Shown in pieces: positions 11,833 through 19,726 of a DNA stretch of 64,000 bases. The translations under genes and the position numbers were made by a program. Within the stretch, counting starts at the first letter, position 1; each line of letters begins with the position of its first letter. The DNA is taken from contig CACEKE010000002.1 of assembly GCA_902560075.1 (NCBI GenBank), positions 62,001 through 126,000 of the forward strand. The letters are read 5' to 3'. The DNA is from an uncultured Pelagibacteraceae bacterium. Lineage in GTDB: Bacteria > Pseudomonadota > Alphaproteobacteria > Pelagibacterales > Pelagibacteraceae. The notes beneath the pieces are model-generated. The model was not told where the DNA came from. It ran no database searches and saw only the letters and a program-made list of their open reading frames with translations.

Positions 11833-13140
11833 TTAATCATTTTTTGTAATTTTGAGGCTAAATCGTTTCTTAGGATAAGGCCACAAGCCTATTAAAGTTG
11901 TGTTATCTTTTCTCCACCTACTTATTTCAGACTTCCATTCAGGACAATTCAGGCAATCTAAAAATTTTAAATAATTAGTATTTAAATTAATTAAGTTTAC
12001 TCTATAATTTGGCCTAAATTCGTATGCTCCAGTTATCAGGGAAGTAAAAATCATTGTACTTAAAATTACTGTCAATGTTGATTTTTTAGACTTTGTTAAA
12101 ATATCAGTTAAAATCAAAATTATTATAACACCCGGTATCACAGCATATCTTCCGCCTATTTGGTTATTTAAACTTCCAATAGATATAACTCCAGCCATTA
12201 TAAAAAAAATAAATATTAAATACCAAGTAGTGTAATTTTTTTTTAAAAAACTAACGATTTCCTTAAATTTAAAAATTGCAAATATGATAAAAATTGAAAA
12301 AAAGATTGTTGTCCATAAAAAAGGGTTATTATTTATATAACTTATTTTTACCCATATCAGATGGGTTAAGTCTCTACCAAAAAAAGGTTTTAAAAATATG
12401 TTATAAATAAAACTAATCAACATATCCTTATTAAAATCGTTCGTAAAAACTGAATTATTAAGTGAATTACTTAATTTTGAATTCAATATTAACCCTAATT
12501 GCAAAAGATTTGAAAATATTAAAATCAAAAAATTAAAAAAATTATATCTATTTTTATTGAAATAAAATTTAATTACATATAACGGGACTAAAGCACATGT
12601 ATAGATACCTGAGACACTGCTAATAAATAATAAAATATGGTTTTCGATTTTTTGCTTTTTATTTAATTTTTTCATAAACAAAATTAAAATAGAAATTAAG
12701 CAAAGATAAATTTGCGAATTTATAGAATTTATCCAAATTTCCGATATAAAAGGCGGCGTTATAAACAACAACAAGGCTCCCAATATTTTTTTATTGTCTG
12801 TGTCAAATAAGTCAGATTCTCTAAATAATGCTATGTAAGATAAGTAAAGGATAATTAAAAATGATCCGTAAACTGTAAAATAAGGCGCATATTCTAAAGG
12901 AACTAATGTAGAAAACCAAGTCAACAGGTTTGGGACTAGATTAAAATAACCTGCACTAGCATCATAATAAAATAAATTTGAATAAAATGAATTGTTTATT
13001 GCAAACAAGAAATGATGACTACCTTCTTCAGCAACGAATCTTGAATTCAAAAAAATATAAGGACTTCTATAAAATGAAAAAATTAATATTAATAATAATA
13101 TTAAGTATTTAAACTTGATGATTGATAAGTTTATTTTCAT
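11833..13140 (-). CDS. Polytopic membrane protein, possibly a GT-C-like glycosyltransferase
   Basis: I do not recognise this 435-residue protein as a named family. It has about ten hydrophobic segments, beginning at FKYLILLLILIFSFY (residues 10-24). A first exported loop carries an acidic pair (FVAEEGSHHFLFAINN, about residues 36-51) and aromatic-rich DASAGYFNLVPN. This layout resembles GT-C or PMT-type enzymes, which use acidic residues in that loop, but no decisive motif is visible. The final 70 residues are soluble and include LDCLNCPEWKSEISRWR. It is very AT-rich. Divergence from a family 2 glycosyltransferase supports a role in glycan transfer or polymerisation. Confidence 0.6.
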   Translation of the reverse strand: MKINLSIIKFKYLILLLILIFSFYRSPYIFLNSRFVAEEGSHHFLFAINNSFYSNLFYYDASAGYFNLVPNLLTWFSTLVPLEYAPYFTVYGSFLIILYLSYIALFRESDLFDTDNKKILGALLLFITPPFISEIWINSINSQIYLCLISILILFMKKLNKKQKIENHILLFISSVSGIYTCALVPLYVIKFYFNKNRYNFFNFLILIFSNLLQLGLILNSKLSNSLNNSVFTNDFNKDMLISFIYNIFLKPFFGRDLTHLIWVKISYINNNPFLWTTIFFSIFIIFAIFKFKEIVSFLKKNYTTWYLIFIFFIMAGVISIGSLNNQIGGRYAVIPGVIIILILTDILTKSKKSTLTVILSTMIFTSLITGAYEFRPNYRVNLINLNTNYLKFLDCLNCPEWKSEISRWRKDNTTLIGLWPYPKKRFSLKITKND

Positions 13141-13253
13141 CTGAGTAATTTATAGAATTTAATTATCGTTTAGCGTCGATATATACTATAAAAATTGTTT
13201 GAAGAATAAATTTAATAAATTAATATGAACCATTCATCAACTGTAGATTGAAA
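13141..13253. promoter_or_regulatory. Divergent intergenic region of the glycan block
   Basis: These 113 bases separate the membrane-protein gene (-) from the glycosyltransferase gene (+). They are almost entirely A/T, with a short GC-richer patch TTTAGCGTCGATATATACTATAA (from about 13169). TATACT there could be a -10 element. No clear -35, operator or hairpin is visible. Confidence 0.3.
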
Positions 13254-13991
13254 ATGAAAATTTCTGTTGTCATACCCTGTTTAAACGCTGCAGCTATAAT
13301 TGAGAAAACCATAAAAACATTAACTAAAAAGTTAAAAAAAATTAATATAAAACAGTACGAATTGATCTTTGTAGATGATGGAAGTAGTGATGGAACAAGT
13401 AGTATCATAAAAAATTTAAAAATTAAGAAATGTAAATTGATTATTAATGAACATAATTTAGGTAAATCATCATCCCTTATAATTGGAATAAAAAAAGCAA
13501 AATATAGCAAAATAATTATTTGGGATTGTGACTTGCCATATTTAGAAAAAATAGAAAAAGTTTTAAAAAATATGAAATATAATGACCTTGTTTATATAAA
13601 TAGAAGATCTAAAAAAAGTAAACTAAAAAAAAATAAAATGAACTTATATCAGACCTGTAGATATTACATTGGAAGTGTTGTTTGTTTGATTTTGGATATG
13701 TTGCTTCTGGATAAGGATACTGGAGACACTCAAGCAGGTTTAAAAGGTTTTAATAAACCAAAAAATTTCGAGAAGATTAATTTTTTATCGCAAAAATTTT
13801 TTTTTGATGCAGAACTAATGATTTTATTTTTTAGATCAAAATATAAAATGAAATCTATTCCTTTAAAGTATGAAATATATGCTGACTCAACTATTAAATT
13901 AATTGCTTTTGAAAACTTTATATATTTATTTGAGTTGTTAAAAATAATTATATTTTACAAGTTTTTTAAGACAAATAATTTTAAGTTATAA
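13254..13991 (+). CDS. Family 2 glycosyltransferase (GT-A fold)
   Basis: This is a GT2 enzyme resembling dolichol-phosphate mannose synthase types. The sugar-nucleotide fold starts with ISVVIPCLNAAA, followed by LIFVDDGSSDGTS and the DXD-like IIWDCDLPY. TGDTQAGLKGFN and FFFDAELMILF are features shared with polyprenyl-phosphate glycosyltransferases. At 245 residues it lacks the C-terminal membrane helices seen in some relatives. The ORF track starts at an upstream TTG; the ATG at 13254 (MKISVVIP) fits family N-termini better. Donor and acceptor are unknown. It converges with the GNAT gene, leaving a three-base gap. Confidence 0.85.
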   Translation: MKISVVIPCLNAAAIIEKTIKTLTKKLKKINIKQYELIFVDDGSSDGTSSIIKNLKIKKCKLIINEHNLGKSSSLIIGIKKAKYSKIIIWDCDLPYLEKIEKVLKNMKYNDLVYINRRSKKSKLKKNKMNLYQTCRYYIGSVVCLILDMLLLDKDTGDTQAGLKGFNKPKNFEKINFLSQKFFFDAELMILFFRSKYKMKSIPLKYEIYADSTIKLIAFENFIYLFELLKIIIFYKFFKTNNFKL

Positions 13992-13994
13992 AAA

Positions 13995-14843
13995 TTAATA
14001 GGCATCAAAATCTAAATACGAAAAATAACATTTTTTTTTATTTATATCTAAATTTTTTTCACTTATATTTTTATATAAAAAGTTCAATGGAGAAGGTTTT
14101 AAAATTTCGGGAATTTTAAAATGAATAGTTTCGACTTGTTTTGGCAATAAACCTACGAACAAATTTGGCAAAATATCAAATTCTTTTTTATCATAATTTA
14201 ATAAATAATTATTATTTTCTAAATATGAAAAAACTTTGAACTTTGATAAAACACTTAAACTAGTAAACTTAATATTTTCGCCATTTATAATTTTAGCTGG
14301 ATTATGTGGATTTTTTTTTCTCCAATTAATAAGATTTTCGTCCCATATTGATCTGAAAGTATTATTATCAAATTTCATTTTTTCAAATTCAGATAAATTG
14401 TATGTTAAAAAAACGTCTAATTTAGTTAAAAATTTCATAGAAATAGAGCTCATCCATGCTGGTGTAGCTAAAGCATTAGCGATGGCAATAATAAAACTAA
14501 AATTTAATTCTTTTGCATAATCCTCTAGTCTTGACGACATTTCTTTAAAAAGTTTTTGCCCTCTATATCTTTGGTCAACGCATACATTTATAGATTGAAG
14601 TATTTTAATAGGTTTGCCTAAATAATTGAAATTATATGGTATGCCTCCAACTTGACCTATTTCTATATTTTTATCTGTATCAAACGCGTCTATACCTATA
14701 AAACTTCCAAGTGGATTTTTTCTATAAAGCCACGTAAAATAAATAAAATCTTTTTTTTCAGGATATTTCTTAAAACATCTTTTATATAATTCAATATATT
14801 GAGGTAATTTATTCAAATCAGATTTAAAGAATTTGATTGCCAT
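13995..14843 (-). CDS. GNAT-type N-acyltransferase-like protein
   Basis: The 282-residue protein resembles GCN5-related acyltransferases. An acceptor-side region (FTWLYRKNPLGSFIGI) is followed by a strand and the acyl-CoA loop VCVDQRYRGQKLFKEM (about residues 107-122), which corresponds to the V-x-x-x-x-R-G-x-G/K motif. FIIAIANALATPAWMSSISMKFL fits the later part of the fold. The roughly 120-residue C-terminal extension is not recognised. Its start overlaps the YdjC-type deacetylase gene by 20 bases, implying coupled translation. Acylation of an amino sugar exposed by that deacetylase is a reasonable but unproven role. Confidence 0.65.
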   Translation of the reverse strand: MAIKFFKSDLNKLPQYIELYKRCFKKYPEKKDFIYFTWLYRKNPLGSFIGIDAFDTDKNIEIGQVGGIPYNFNYLGKPIKILQSINVCVDQRYRGQKLFKEMSSRLEDYAKELNFSFIIAIANALATPAWMSSISMKFLTKLDVFLTYNLSEFEKMKFDNNTFRSIWDENLINWRKKNPHNPAKIINGENIKFTSLSVLSKFKVFSYLENNNYLLNYDKKEFDILPNLFVGLLPKQVETIHFKIPEILKPSPLNFLYKNISEKNLDINKKKCYFSYLDFDAY

Positions 14844-15645
14844 TGATTTTTTTCAAAAAAATTTTTATTTTATTGGAAAAACATAATTCATATTCTTGTT
14901 TTCTATTAGAATGACTATAAAATTTAAAGTATTTTTTTTTAAACAATATTCTTTCTTTTTTATCTGTAAAACCTGGATGAACTAGTAATTCAATAGCAGT
15001 ATTTTTAGTATTTTTATAAAAATTAATTGTTTTAAAAATTGTATCCTCATTCTGATGACCGGTATAAACTAATCCAATAAATTTTTTTTTTTCCAGTAAT
15101 GATTGGTCAAGAAATATATTAAAAAATTTTAAAGTTAAACAAGCAATAATATTCCTTAAGTAATTTATTTTATAAAAATCATTAATTCGAGGCATTAACA
15201 ACTTTTCATTTGAAATTCTAATTTCTGTAATTTTGTATTTTTTTTTTAAATTTTTAATATAATTAAAAATCCATGGTATCATTTGAATATGCTCGTGTCC
15301 GTCTATTTGCAGAGATTTTACTTTATAAAGACTTATAAATTTTCTGATTTGTAATTCAATTTCTTTAAAAATTATCTTTTTATTTCTCTCCTTCAAAAAT
15401 ATTAATTTAAAAAAGTTAAGATTGTTTAAAATTTTTGATTTTTTGTGATGAAGTTCAGTTAAATTTAAATGAAGTTTTATATTTACATTTTTGATATTTT
15501 TTAATTTTATGTGATAAATGTTGGGTAAGTAACTTACCATTACAGAAACGCTATTTATATTTCCTTTTTTTATACAATTTATTATGTTGCTAGATATCTG
15601 CCTTGATCTTCCGAAGTCATCTGCGTGGAAGTAAATTTTATTCAT
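14824..15645 (-). CDS. YdjC/ChbG-family carbohydrate deacetylase
   Basis: YdjC-family enzymes remove acetyl groups from N-acetylated sugars with a divalent metal. Visible motifs are HADDFGRS (residues 7-14, catalytic Asp and metal ligand), KLHLNLTE (57-64, metal His) and QIDGHEHIQMIP (about 113-124, metal His). These are in family order. HPGFTD near residue 220 fits the C-terminal catalytic His. The 273-residue length is normal. Relatives act on chitobiose or on undecaprenyl/hopanoid-linked sugars; the substrate here is unknown. It lies between the GNAT gene and the fused amidotransferase. Confidence 0.85.
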   Translation of the reverse strand: MNKIYFHADDFGRSRQISSNIINCIKKGNINSVSVMVSYLPNIYHIKLKNIKNVNIKLHLNLTELHHKKSKILNNLNFFKLIFLKERNKKIIFKEIELQIRKFISLYKVKSLQIDGHEHIQMIPWIFNYIKNLKKKYKITEIRISNEKLLMPRINDFYKINYLRNIIACLTLKFFNIFLDQSLLEKKKFIGLVYTGHQNEDTIFKTINFYKNTKNTAIELLVHPGFTDKKERILFKKKYFKFYSHSNRKQEYELCFSNKIKIFLKKINGNQIL

Positions 15646-15656
15646 TTTTATTTTTG

Positions 15657-17615
15657 TTAATATAATTTAGGTATACAACTTACTTTGGAAAGTACACTAT
15701 CAAGATTAAATCCTATTATTTCACTGTAAATTTTTAAAGTATCGTATTTTATTTTATTATCTTCCTCAGCTAATTTAAGACCTTCCTCACGTGTTATAAT
15801 ACCTTCTCTAATCTGATTTGCCCTAAAATTATCGTATTCGGAAAATCCTGCAACTGTATAATAAACAAAATTATTAAATGCAGTTTGACCATCGCCCATT
15901 CTCCATTGATTTTTACCGTAAGATATATCACTTTCCCACTCATACTCTTTTTCTAAAGTGTTTATTATTTTTTGTTCTTCCCATTTTTCATATCTAAACA
16001 AATGTAGAAATCTCTCTTTAAGAACAAAACTATGTATGAATGCTTGGGCTGTTGCAAAAAAAGAGGAATTAAAATATGAAGGATTTAAAAAATATTGTAA
16101 TCCATATTTTAATAACATATTTATTTTATTTATAAAACTGTAGTCGTACAAAGTTGGATTATTTTTTAACCTTTCATTTACCCCTAAAAAACCTAAGAAA
16201 AATTCTCTTTGCTCAAGTTGATAGCCTGTTGAATGTATAACCAATTTTAAATTTAATTCTTTTGAAAGTCTTCTACCATATTCATAGAATCCCTTATCTC
16301 CTGCTTGTAACATTGGTATCATTCCTAAGTGAGGACGTTTAAGCCATGCAAATAAATTTTCTCTAACATGAGATCTCCTTTCATCTATTTTTGCTGACCT
16401 TATGATGTGTTCAACACCTAGTTTTCCACATAATTTAGAGGCATTTATCCTTGATATATCTGTTGTGAGGCCCCAATCAAATGTATAGGCAATTGGGTTC
16501 ATTTTATATTTAGTTTTTATTAGATGTAAACCATATGAACTATCGCGTCCGCCACTTAAACCAACAATACAATCAGGTTCACCATTTTTAGATCTATACT
16601 TTTCTAAAATTTTAAAAAGCTTCTCCTCACCGAAAAATTCTTGTTTGTCATATTCTAGACAAAAATTGCATACACCATTGTTGTCAAATTTTATATAAGG
16701 ATAAGTTTCTAAAAGAATACATTTTGTACATCTTTTTAATTTTGAATGTCTTCTTAAATTTTCATCATAGTTATTTGATGTTATTGTATTAATATTTTTG
16801 TTTGTTTCATCTAGTTTTATTTGGTCAAGTTGATCATTAAGTTTAAAAATTTTTATAGAGTTATTGGCATTATTAAATATTATGGTTTCATTTAAACATT
16901 GTTTTATTTGATCTTTTTTTATACTAACACCTAAACTTTGAATAAATTTTGATTCAGCAAGATATTCATATAATATGTTTTTTTCAGAGGCATACGAAAT
17001 CAGTTTTTTATCTTTATCGTAATAATAAAATAATGAACCACAATTAGATGATAATATTATCTCATTATAATCTTTGAGTACAAAAGCAATTGTATAGTTT
17101 CCCCTCATTTTACTAAGTATATTTTTATAGTGATTAATGAAATCTTGGTCTTGAGGGATGTTTGACAATAACTCAAAAAACTTTAAAGAGTCACTTTTGA
17201 TGGAAATGCTTTCATAATTTTTAGTTTTTTCAGCATTTTTATCTAATTCAAAATTAACAAAAATCCCATTATGCACTCCTATTATTTTATCGGTTATTAA
17301 TGGCTGATTATTCTGATCCGAAAATTTTGAACCATTTGTTACCAATCTTGTTTGGCCCATAATATTTAAAACTCCTGAATAATTATTTATTTTTTCTTTT
17401 AAAAAAAGATTATAATCTTTTCTATTTATCGCATCAGAAGGATCTTCATTAATTTTGTAAATAGAATTGTTGTTTTTATCTTTAATAAGAACACCAAATG
17501 TATCTGAACCTCTCTGCTGACTCTTTTGCGCAAGGATATTAATATCTTTTTTTAATATAGAAAAATCTGATTGGTTGTATTTTTTGTTAAATGATATGCC
17601 GAAAATTCCACACAT
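15657..17615 (-). CDS. Fused class II glutaminase / N-acetyl-sugar amidotransferase (WbpG/PseA-like)
   Basis: The 652-residue protein has two modules. Residues 1-230 form a class II glutamine amidotransferase domain with the N-terminal nucleophile Cys2 (MCGIFGIS), GQTRLVTNG and GVHNGIFVN. Residues 295-652 resemble N-acetyl-sugar amidotransferases of the WbpG/PseA/LegN type. They carry paired cysteines CTKC (296-299) and CNFC (316-319), then the PP-loop ATP pyrophosphatase motif SGGRDS (354-359). Typical WbpG enzymes take ammonia from a separate HisH-type class I glutaminase; here a different glutaminase class is fused on. The predicted reaction is ATP- and Gln-dependent amidation of a sugar acid or acetamido sugar in surface glycan synthesis. 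A divergent asparagine synthetase is the main alternative. Confidence 0.78.
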   Translation of the reverse strand: MCGIFGISFNKKYNQSDFSILKKDINILAQKSQQRGSDTFGVLIKDKNNNSIYKINEDPSDAINRKDYNLFLKEKINNYSGVLNIMGQTRLVTNGSKFSDQNNQPLITDKIIGVHNGIFVNFELDKNAEKTKNYESISIKSDSLKFFELLSNIPQDQDFINHYKNILSKMRGNYTIAFVLKDYNEIILSSNCGSLFYYYDKDKKLISYASEKNILYEYLAESKFIQSLGVSIKKDQIKQCLNETIIFNNANNSIKIFKLNDQLDQIKLDETNKNINTITSNNYDENLRRHSKLKRCTKCILLETYPYIKFDNNGVCNFCLEYDKQEFFGEEKLFKILEKYRSKNGEPDCIVGLSGGRDSSYGLHLIKTKYKMNPIAYTFDWGLTTDISRINASKLCGKLGVEHIIRSAKIDERRSHVRENLFAWLKRPHLGMIPMLQAGDKGFYEYGRRLSKELNLKLVIHSTGYQLEQREFFLGFLGVNERLKNNPTLYDYSFINKINMLLKYGLQYFLNPSYFNSSFFATAQAFIHSFVLKERFLHLFRYEKWEEQKIINTLEKEYEWESDISYGKNQWRMGDGQTAFNNFVYYTVAGFSEYDNFRANQIREGIITREEGLKLAEEDNKIKYDTLKIYSEIIGFNLDSVLSKVSCIPKLY

Positions 17616-17619
17616 AAAA

Positions 17620-18264
17620 TTATTTTATTTTATACAGATAGCTAGTCACAACAAATATCACAAATATGATTAAAAAAGGAATATAAAAATTTTTATCGAG
17701 AAATAAAGTAAAAATTGATATAGAGATACTAAAATCAAAATTAATCATAGATTTTCCAATTGAGTTAAGCGCATATAGCATAGGTATTTCTGAAAGTATC
17801 ACTAATAAAGAAAATTTCTTAAGTTTAATATTTAATATACCATAATAAATATTATGAAAAAAATAAGGAAAAATATATCTTGATAAAATTATAGAATAAT
17901 TGCTTTCGGAAAATTTATTAATATTAATTTTTTTTAATATTTTATTCTTATATTTGGTAAAATCAAAGTACTTATCAATTTTTTTTGCAATTGAAAAAAT
18001 CAAAATTGAGCAAAGGACAACTTGAAAAATAGATATAATAAAACCTAAATTTTGAAAAAAATAGCCATTAGCTATAATAATTAATGTGACTGGTAACGGT
18101 GTAAGAAAATATAAAAATGACACAAAAATAAAAAATAAGGAATAATATTTGTGAATAGATTGATCCTTTATTAACAAATTAGCAAAATAATTATAATCAA
18201 AGAAGTACAAAAACACAAAAATTATAGAGATAAAAAGTAAAATAAAAATAATGATATTTTTCAT
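17620..18264 (-). CDS. VTT-domain (DedA/TVP38-like) membrane protein
   Basis: This 214-residue integral membrane protein has about five or six hydrophobic segments. TPLPVTLIIIANGYFFQNLGFIIS and SRYIFPYFFHNIYYGILNI resemble the two conserved halves of the VTT/SNARE-associated domain found in DedA and TVP38/TMEM64 proteins. Bacterial relatives include undecaprenyl-phosphate or lipid translocases. It ends five bases before the amidotransferase start, so it is probably the first gene of the minus-strand glycan run. Recycling or flipping of a lipid carrier would suit that context, but this is inference. Confidence 0.68.
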   Translation of the reverse strand: MKNIIIFILLFISIIFVFLYFFDYNYFANLLIKDQSIHKYYSLFFIFVSFLYFLTPLPVTLIIIANGYFFQNLGFIISIFQVVLCSILIFSIAKKIDKYFDFTKYKNKILKKININKFSESNYSIILSRYIFPYFFHNIYYGILNIKLKKFSLLVILSEIPMLYALNSIGKSMINFDFSISISIFTLFLDKNFYIPFLIIFVIFVVTSYLYKIK

Positions 18265-18309
18265 AACACAATGATTGTAAATTTTATAATTAGTTTTATA
18301 TTAATCATG

Positions 18310-18570
18310 TTGGATTTCCAACTACGACGATAAACGAATTTCGTAATAAACATTGCGGACGTGGGGGCAGTACCCACCACCTCCACCATTGCAACTTAGG
18401 GGGGTGAATTAGGATCGACGGATGTCTAAAGGCTATTCTTTCGTTCGGTATTGTTCCGCCGTAAAGGGCAATTTTATAAATGCAAATAATAAATTTGCAC
18501 TTGCAGCTTAATTAATTTTTATTAATTAAGTTACGGGGTATGGGGCACCTGGCAACAGAACGCCCCTTTT
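18310..18570 (+). ncRNA. ssrA: Circularly permuted two-piece tmRNA (alphaproteobacterial ssrA)
   Basis: This RNA rescues stalled ribosomes and tags nascent peptides. The gene is permuted: the acceptor piece comes first and ends CACCTCCACCA at 18388. An 11-base intervening segment follows, then the coding piece starts GGGGGTGAATTAGGATCGACGG at 18400. GGGGGUG (18400-18406) pairs with CACCUCC (18379-18385), giving a 7-bp acceptor stem with the G3-U70 alanine determinant; CCA is encoded. A T-arm GTGGG/CCCAC is visible. The tag frame lies at 18482-18511. A GGGGC/GCCCC pairing (18542-18546 with 18562-18566) and TTTT close the gene. The outer ends are estimates. Confidence 0.9.
18482..18511 (+). other. 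tmRNA proteolysis-tag reading frame (ANNKFALAA)
   Basis: GCA AAT AAT AAA TTT GCA CTT GCA GCT TAA encodes the short tag ANNKFALAA, with the usual ...ALAA degradation signal read by ClpXP-type proteases. The resume codon is inferred to be the first GCA. A perfect 9-bp hairpin (CTTAATTAA / TTAATTAAG, 18507-18530) overlaps the stop codon. Confidence 0.8.
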
Positions 18571-18594
18571 AAAAATTATATTATTTTTAAAACG

Positions 18595-18677
18595 TGCGGC
18601 CAGAGAGACTCGAACTCTCATGGGAAATTCCCACTTGGCCCTCAACCAAGCCTGTCTACCAGTTTCAGCATGGCCGC
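18595..18677 (-). tRNA. tRNA-Leu (anticodon GAG)
   Basis: The minus strand folds as a class II tRNA with acceptor stem GCGGCCA/TGGCCGC and anticodon stem CTTGG/CCAAG around loop TTGAGGG, giving anticodon GAG for CUC and CUU. It has a long variable arm (GTGGGAATTTCCCAT) and T-loop TTCGAGT. CCA is not encoded: ACG follows the stem, so it must be added. It converges with ssrA and is divergent from nadA. Confidence 0.94.
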
Positions 18678-18731
18678 TTATGCGGCAGATTAAGTGAATG
18701 ACAACTCTATTTCAAGTTGATAACATTAACT

Positions 18732-19721
18732 ATGGAATATACGTCAGAAATAAAAAAAGCTACAAATTCAATATATCAGAAGATTTCAAGAACAATGCCT
18801 GAAATCGAGTGGTCAGTTCATGCTCCTTATATTTATGAAATAAATAAATTAAAGAAAGAGAAAAATGCCGTAATTTTAGCTCACAATTATCAGACCCCAG
18901 AAATTTACCATGGTATTTCTGATTTTTCTGCAGACTCTCTTGCGCTAGCCGTTGAAGCTGCAAAAACAAAATCAGAGATAATTGTAATGTGTGGAGTTCA
19001 CTTTATGGCTGAGACAGCTAAATTGATGAGTCCTAATAAAAAAGTTTTACTACCCGACATGAAAGCAGGTTGTTCATTATCTTCATCTATTACTGGAGCT
19101 GATGTAAGAGATCTTAAAAGAAAAAATCCAGGTGTTCCAGTAGTTTCTTATGTAAATACGTCGGCAGATGTTAAAGCAGAAACAGATGTCTGTTGTACGT
19201 CAGCAAATGCTGTTAAAATTGTTAATTCGTTAGGAGTTAAAAAAGTTATTTTTTTACCTGATGATTATTTAGCAAAATATGTAGCTTCGCAAACAAATGT
19301 TGAAATTATTTCATGGCGCGGTACGTGTGAGGTTCACGAACAATTTACTGACACAGAAATAAATGAAATAAGGAAAAATAATCCAGATATTAAAGTTATT
19401 GCACATCCAGAGTGTCCACCAGAAGTTATTAAGGCAAGTGATTTCGCTGGTTCGACAAGTGGTATGATAAAATACGTCAGGGACAATCAGCCGAAAAAAG
19501 TAATGATGGTTACTGAATGTTCTATGAGTGATAATATTCAAATAGATAACCCAAACGTTGAATTTATTAGACCGTGCAATTTATGTCCTCATATGAAAAG
19601 AATTACATTACCAAAAATTCTAGATTGTTTAAAAAATGAGACAAATGAAATTATAATGAGTAAAGATATAATTGAAAAGGCTAGAAAATCTGTAGAACGA
19701 ATGGCAGAAATAGGCAGATAA
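18732..19721 (+). CDS. nadA: Quinolinate synthase A
   Basis: NadA condenses iminoaspartate with dihydroxyacetone phosphate to quinolinate, using a 4Fe-4S cluster, in NAD synthesis. The fold starts NAVILAHNYQTPEIYHGISDF. The three cluster cysteines fit CGVHFMAETAK, DVCCTSANAV and CNLCPHMKRI. The ORF track begins at a TTG 15 bases upstream; the ATG at 18732 (MEYTSEIKK, 329 residues) is preferred. nadC follows after five bases. nadB, which would supply iminoaspartate, is not in the window. Confidence 0.96.
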   Translation: MEYTSEIKKATNSIYQKISRTMPEIEWSVHAPYIYEINKLKKEKNAVILAHNYQTPEIYHGISDFSADSLALAVEAAKTKSEIIVMCGVHFMAETAKLMSPNKKVLLPDMKAGCSLSSSITGADVRDLKRKNPGVPVVSYVNTSADVKAETDVCCTSANAVKIVNSLGVKKVIFLPDDYLAKYVASQTNVEIISWRGTCEVHEQFTDTEINEIRKNNPDIKVIAHPECPPEVIKASDFAGSTSGMIKYVRDNQPKKVMMVTECSMSDNIQIDNPNVEFIRPCNLCPHMKRITLPKILDCLKNETNEIIMSKDIIEKARKSVERMAEIGR

Positions 19722-19726
19722 TATCT

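Noticed and set aside
11819-11846. Short direct repeat TTAATCATTTCC / TTAATCATTTTT at the end of the membrane-protein gene
   Set aside because: Two imperfect 10-base copies in A/T-rich sequence are expected by chance, and one lies in coding sequence. No insertion element is associated.
18265-18309. Possible attachment-site repeat of the ssrA acceptor end at the left border of the glycan block
   Set aside because: I looked for a copy of the ssrA 3' end (CACCTCCACCA) in the thyX-side spacer (11754-11832) and found none. No integrase is present, so site-specific integration is not supported.
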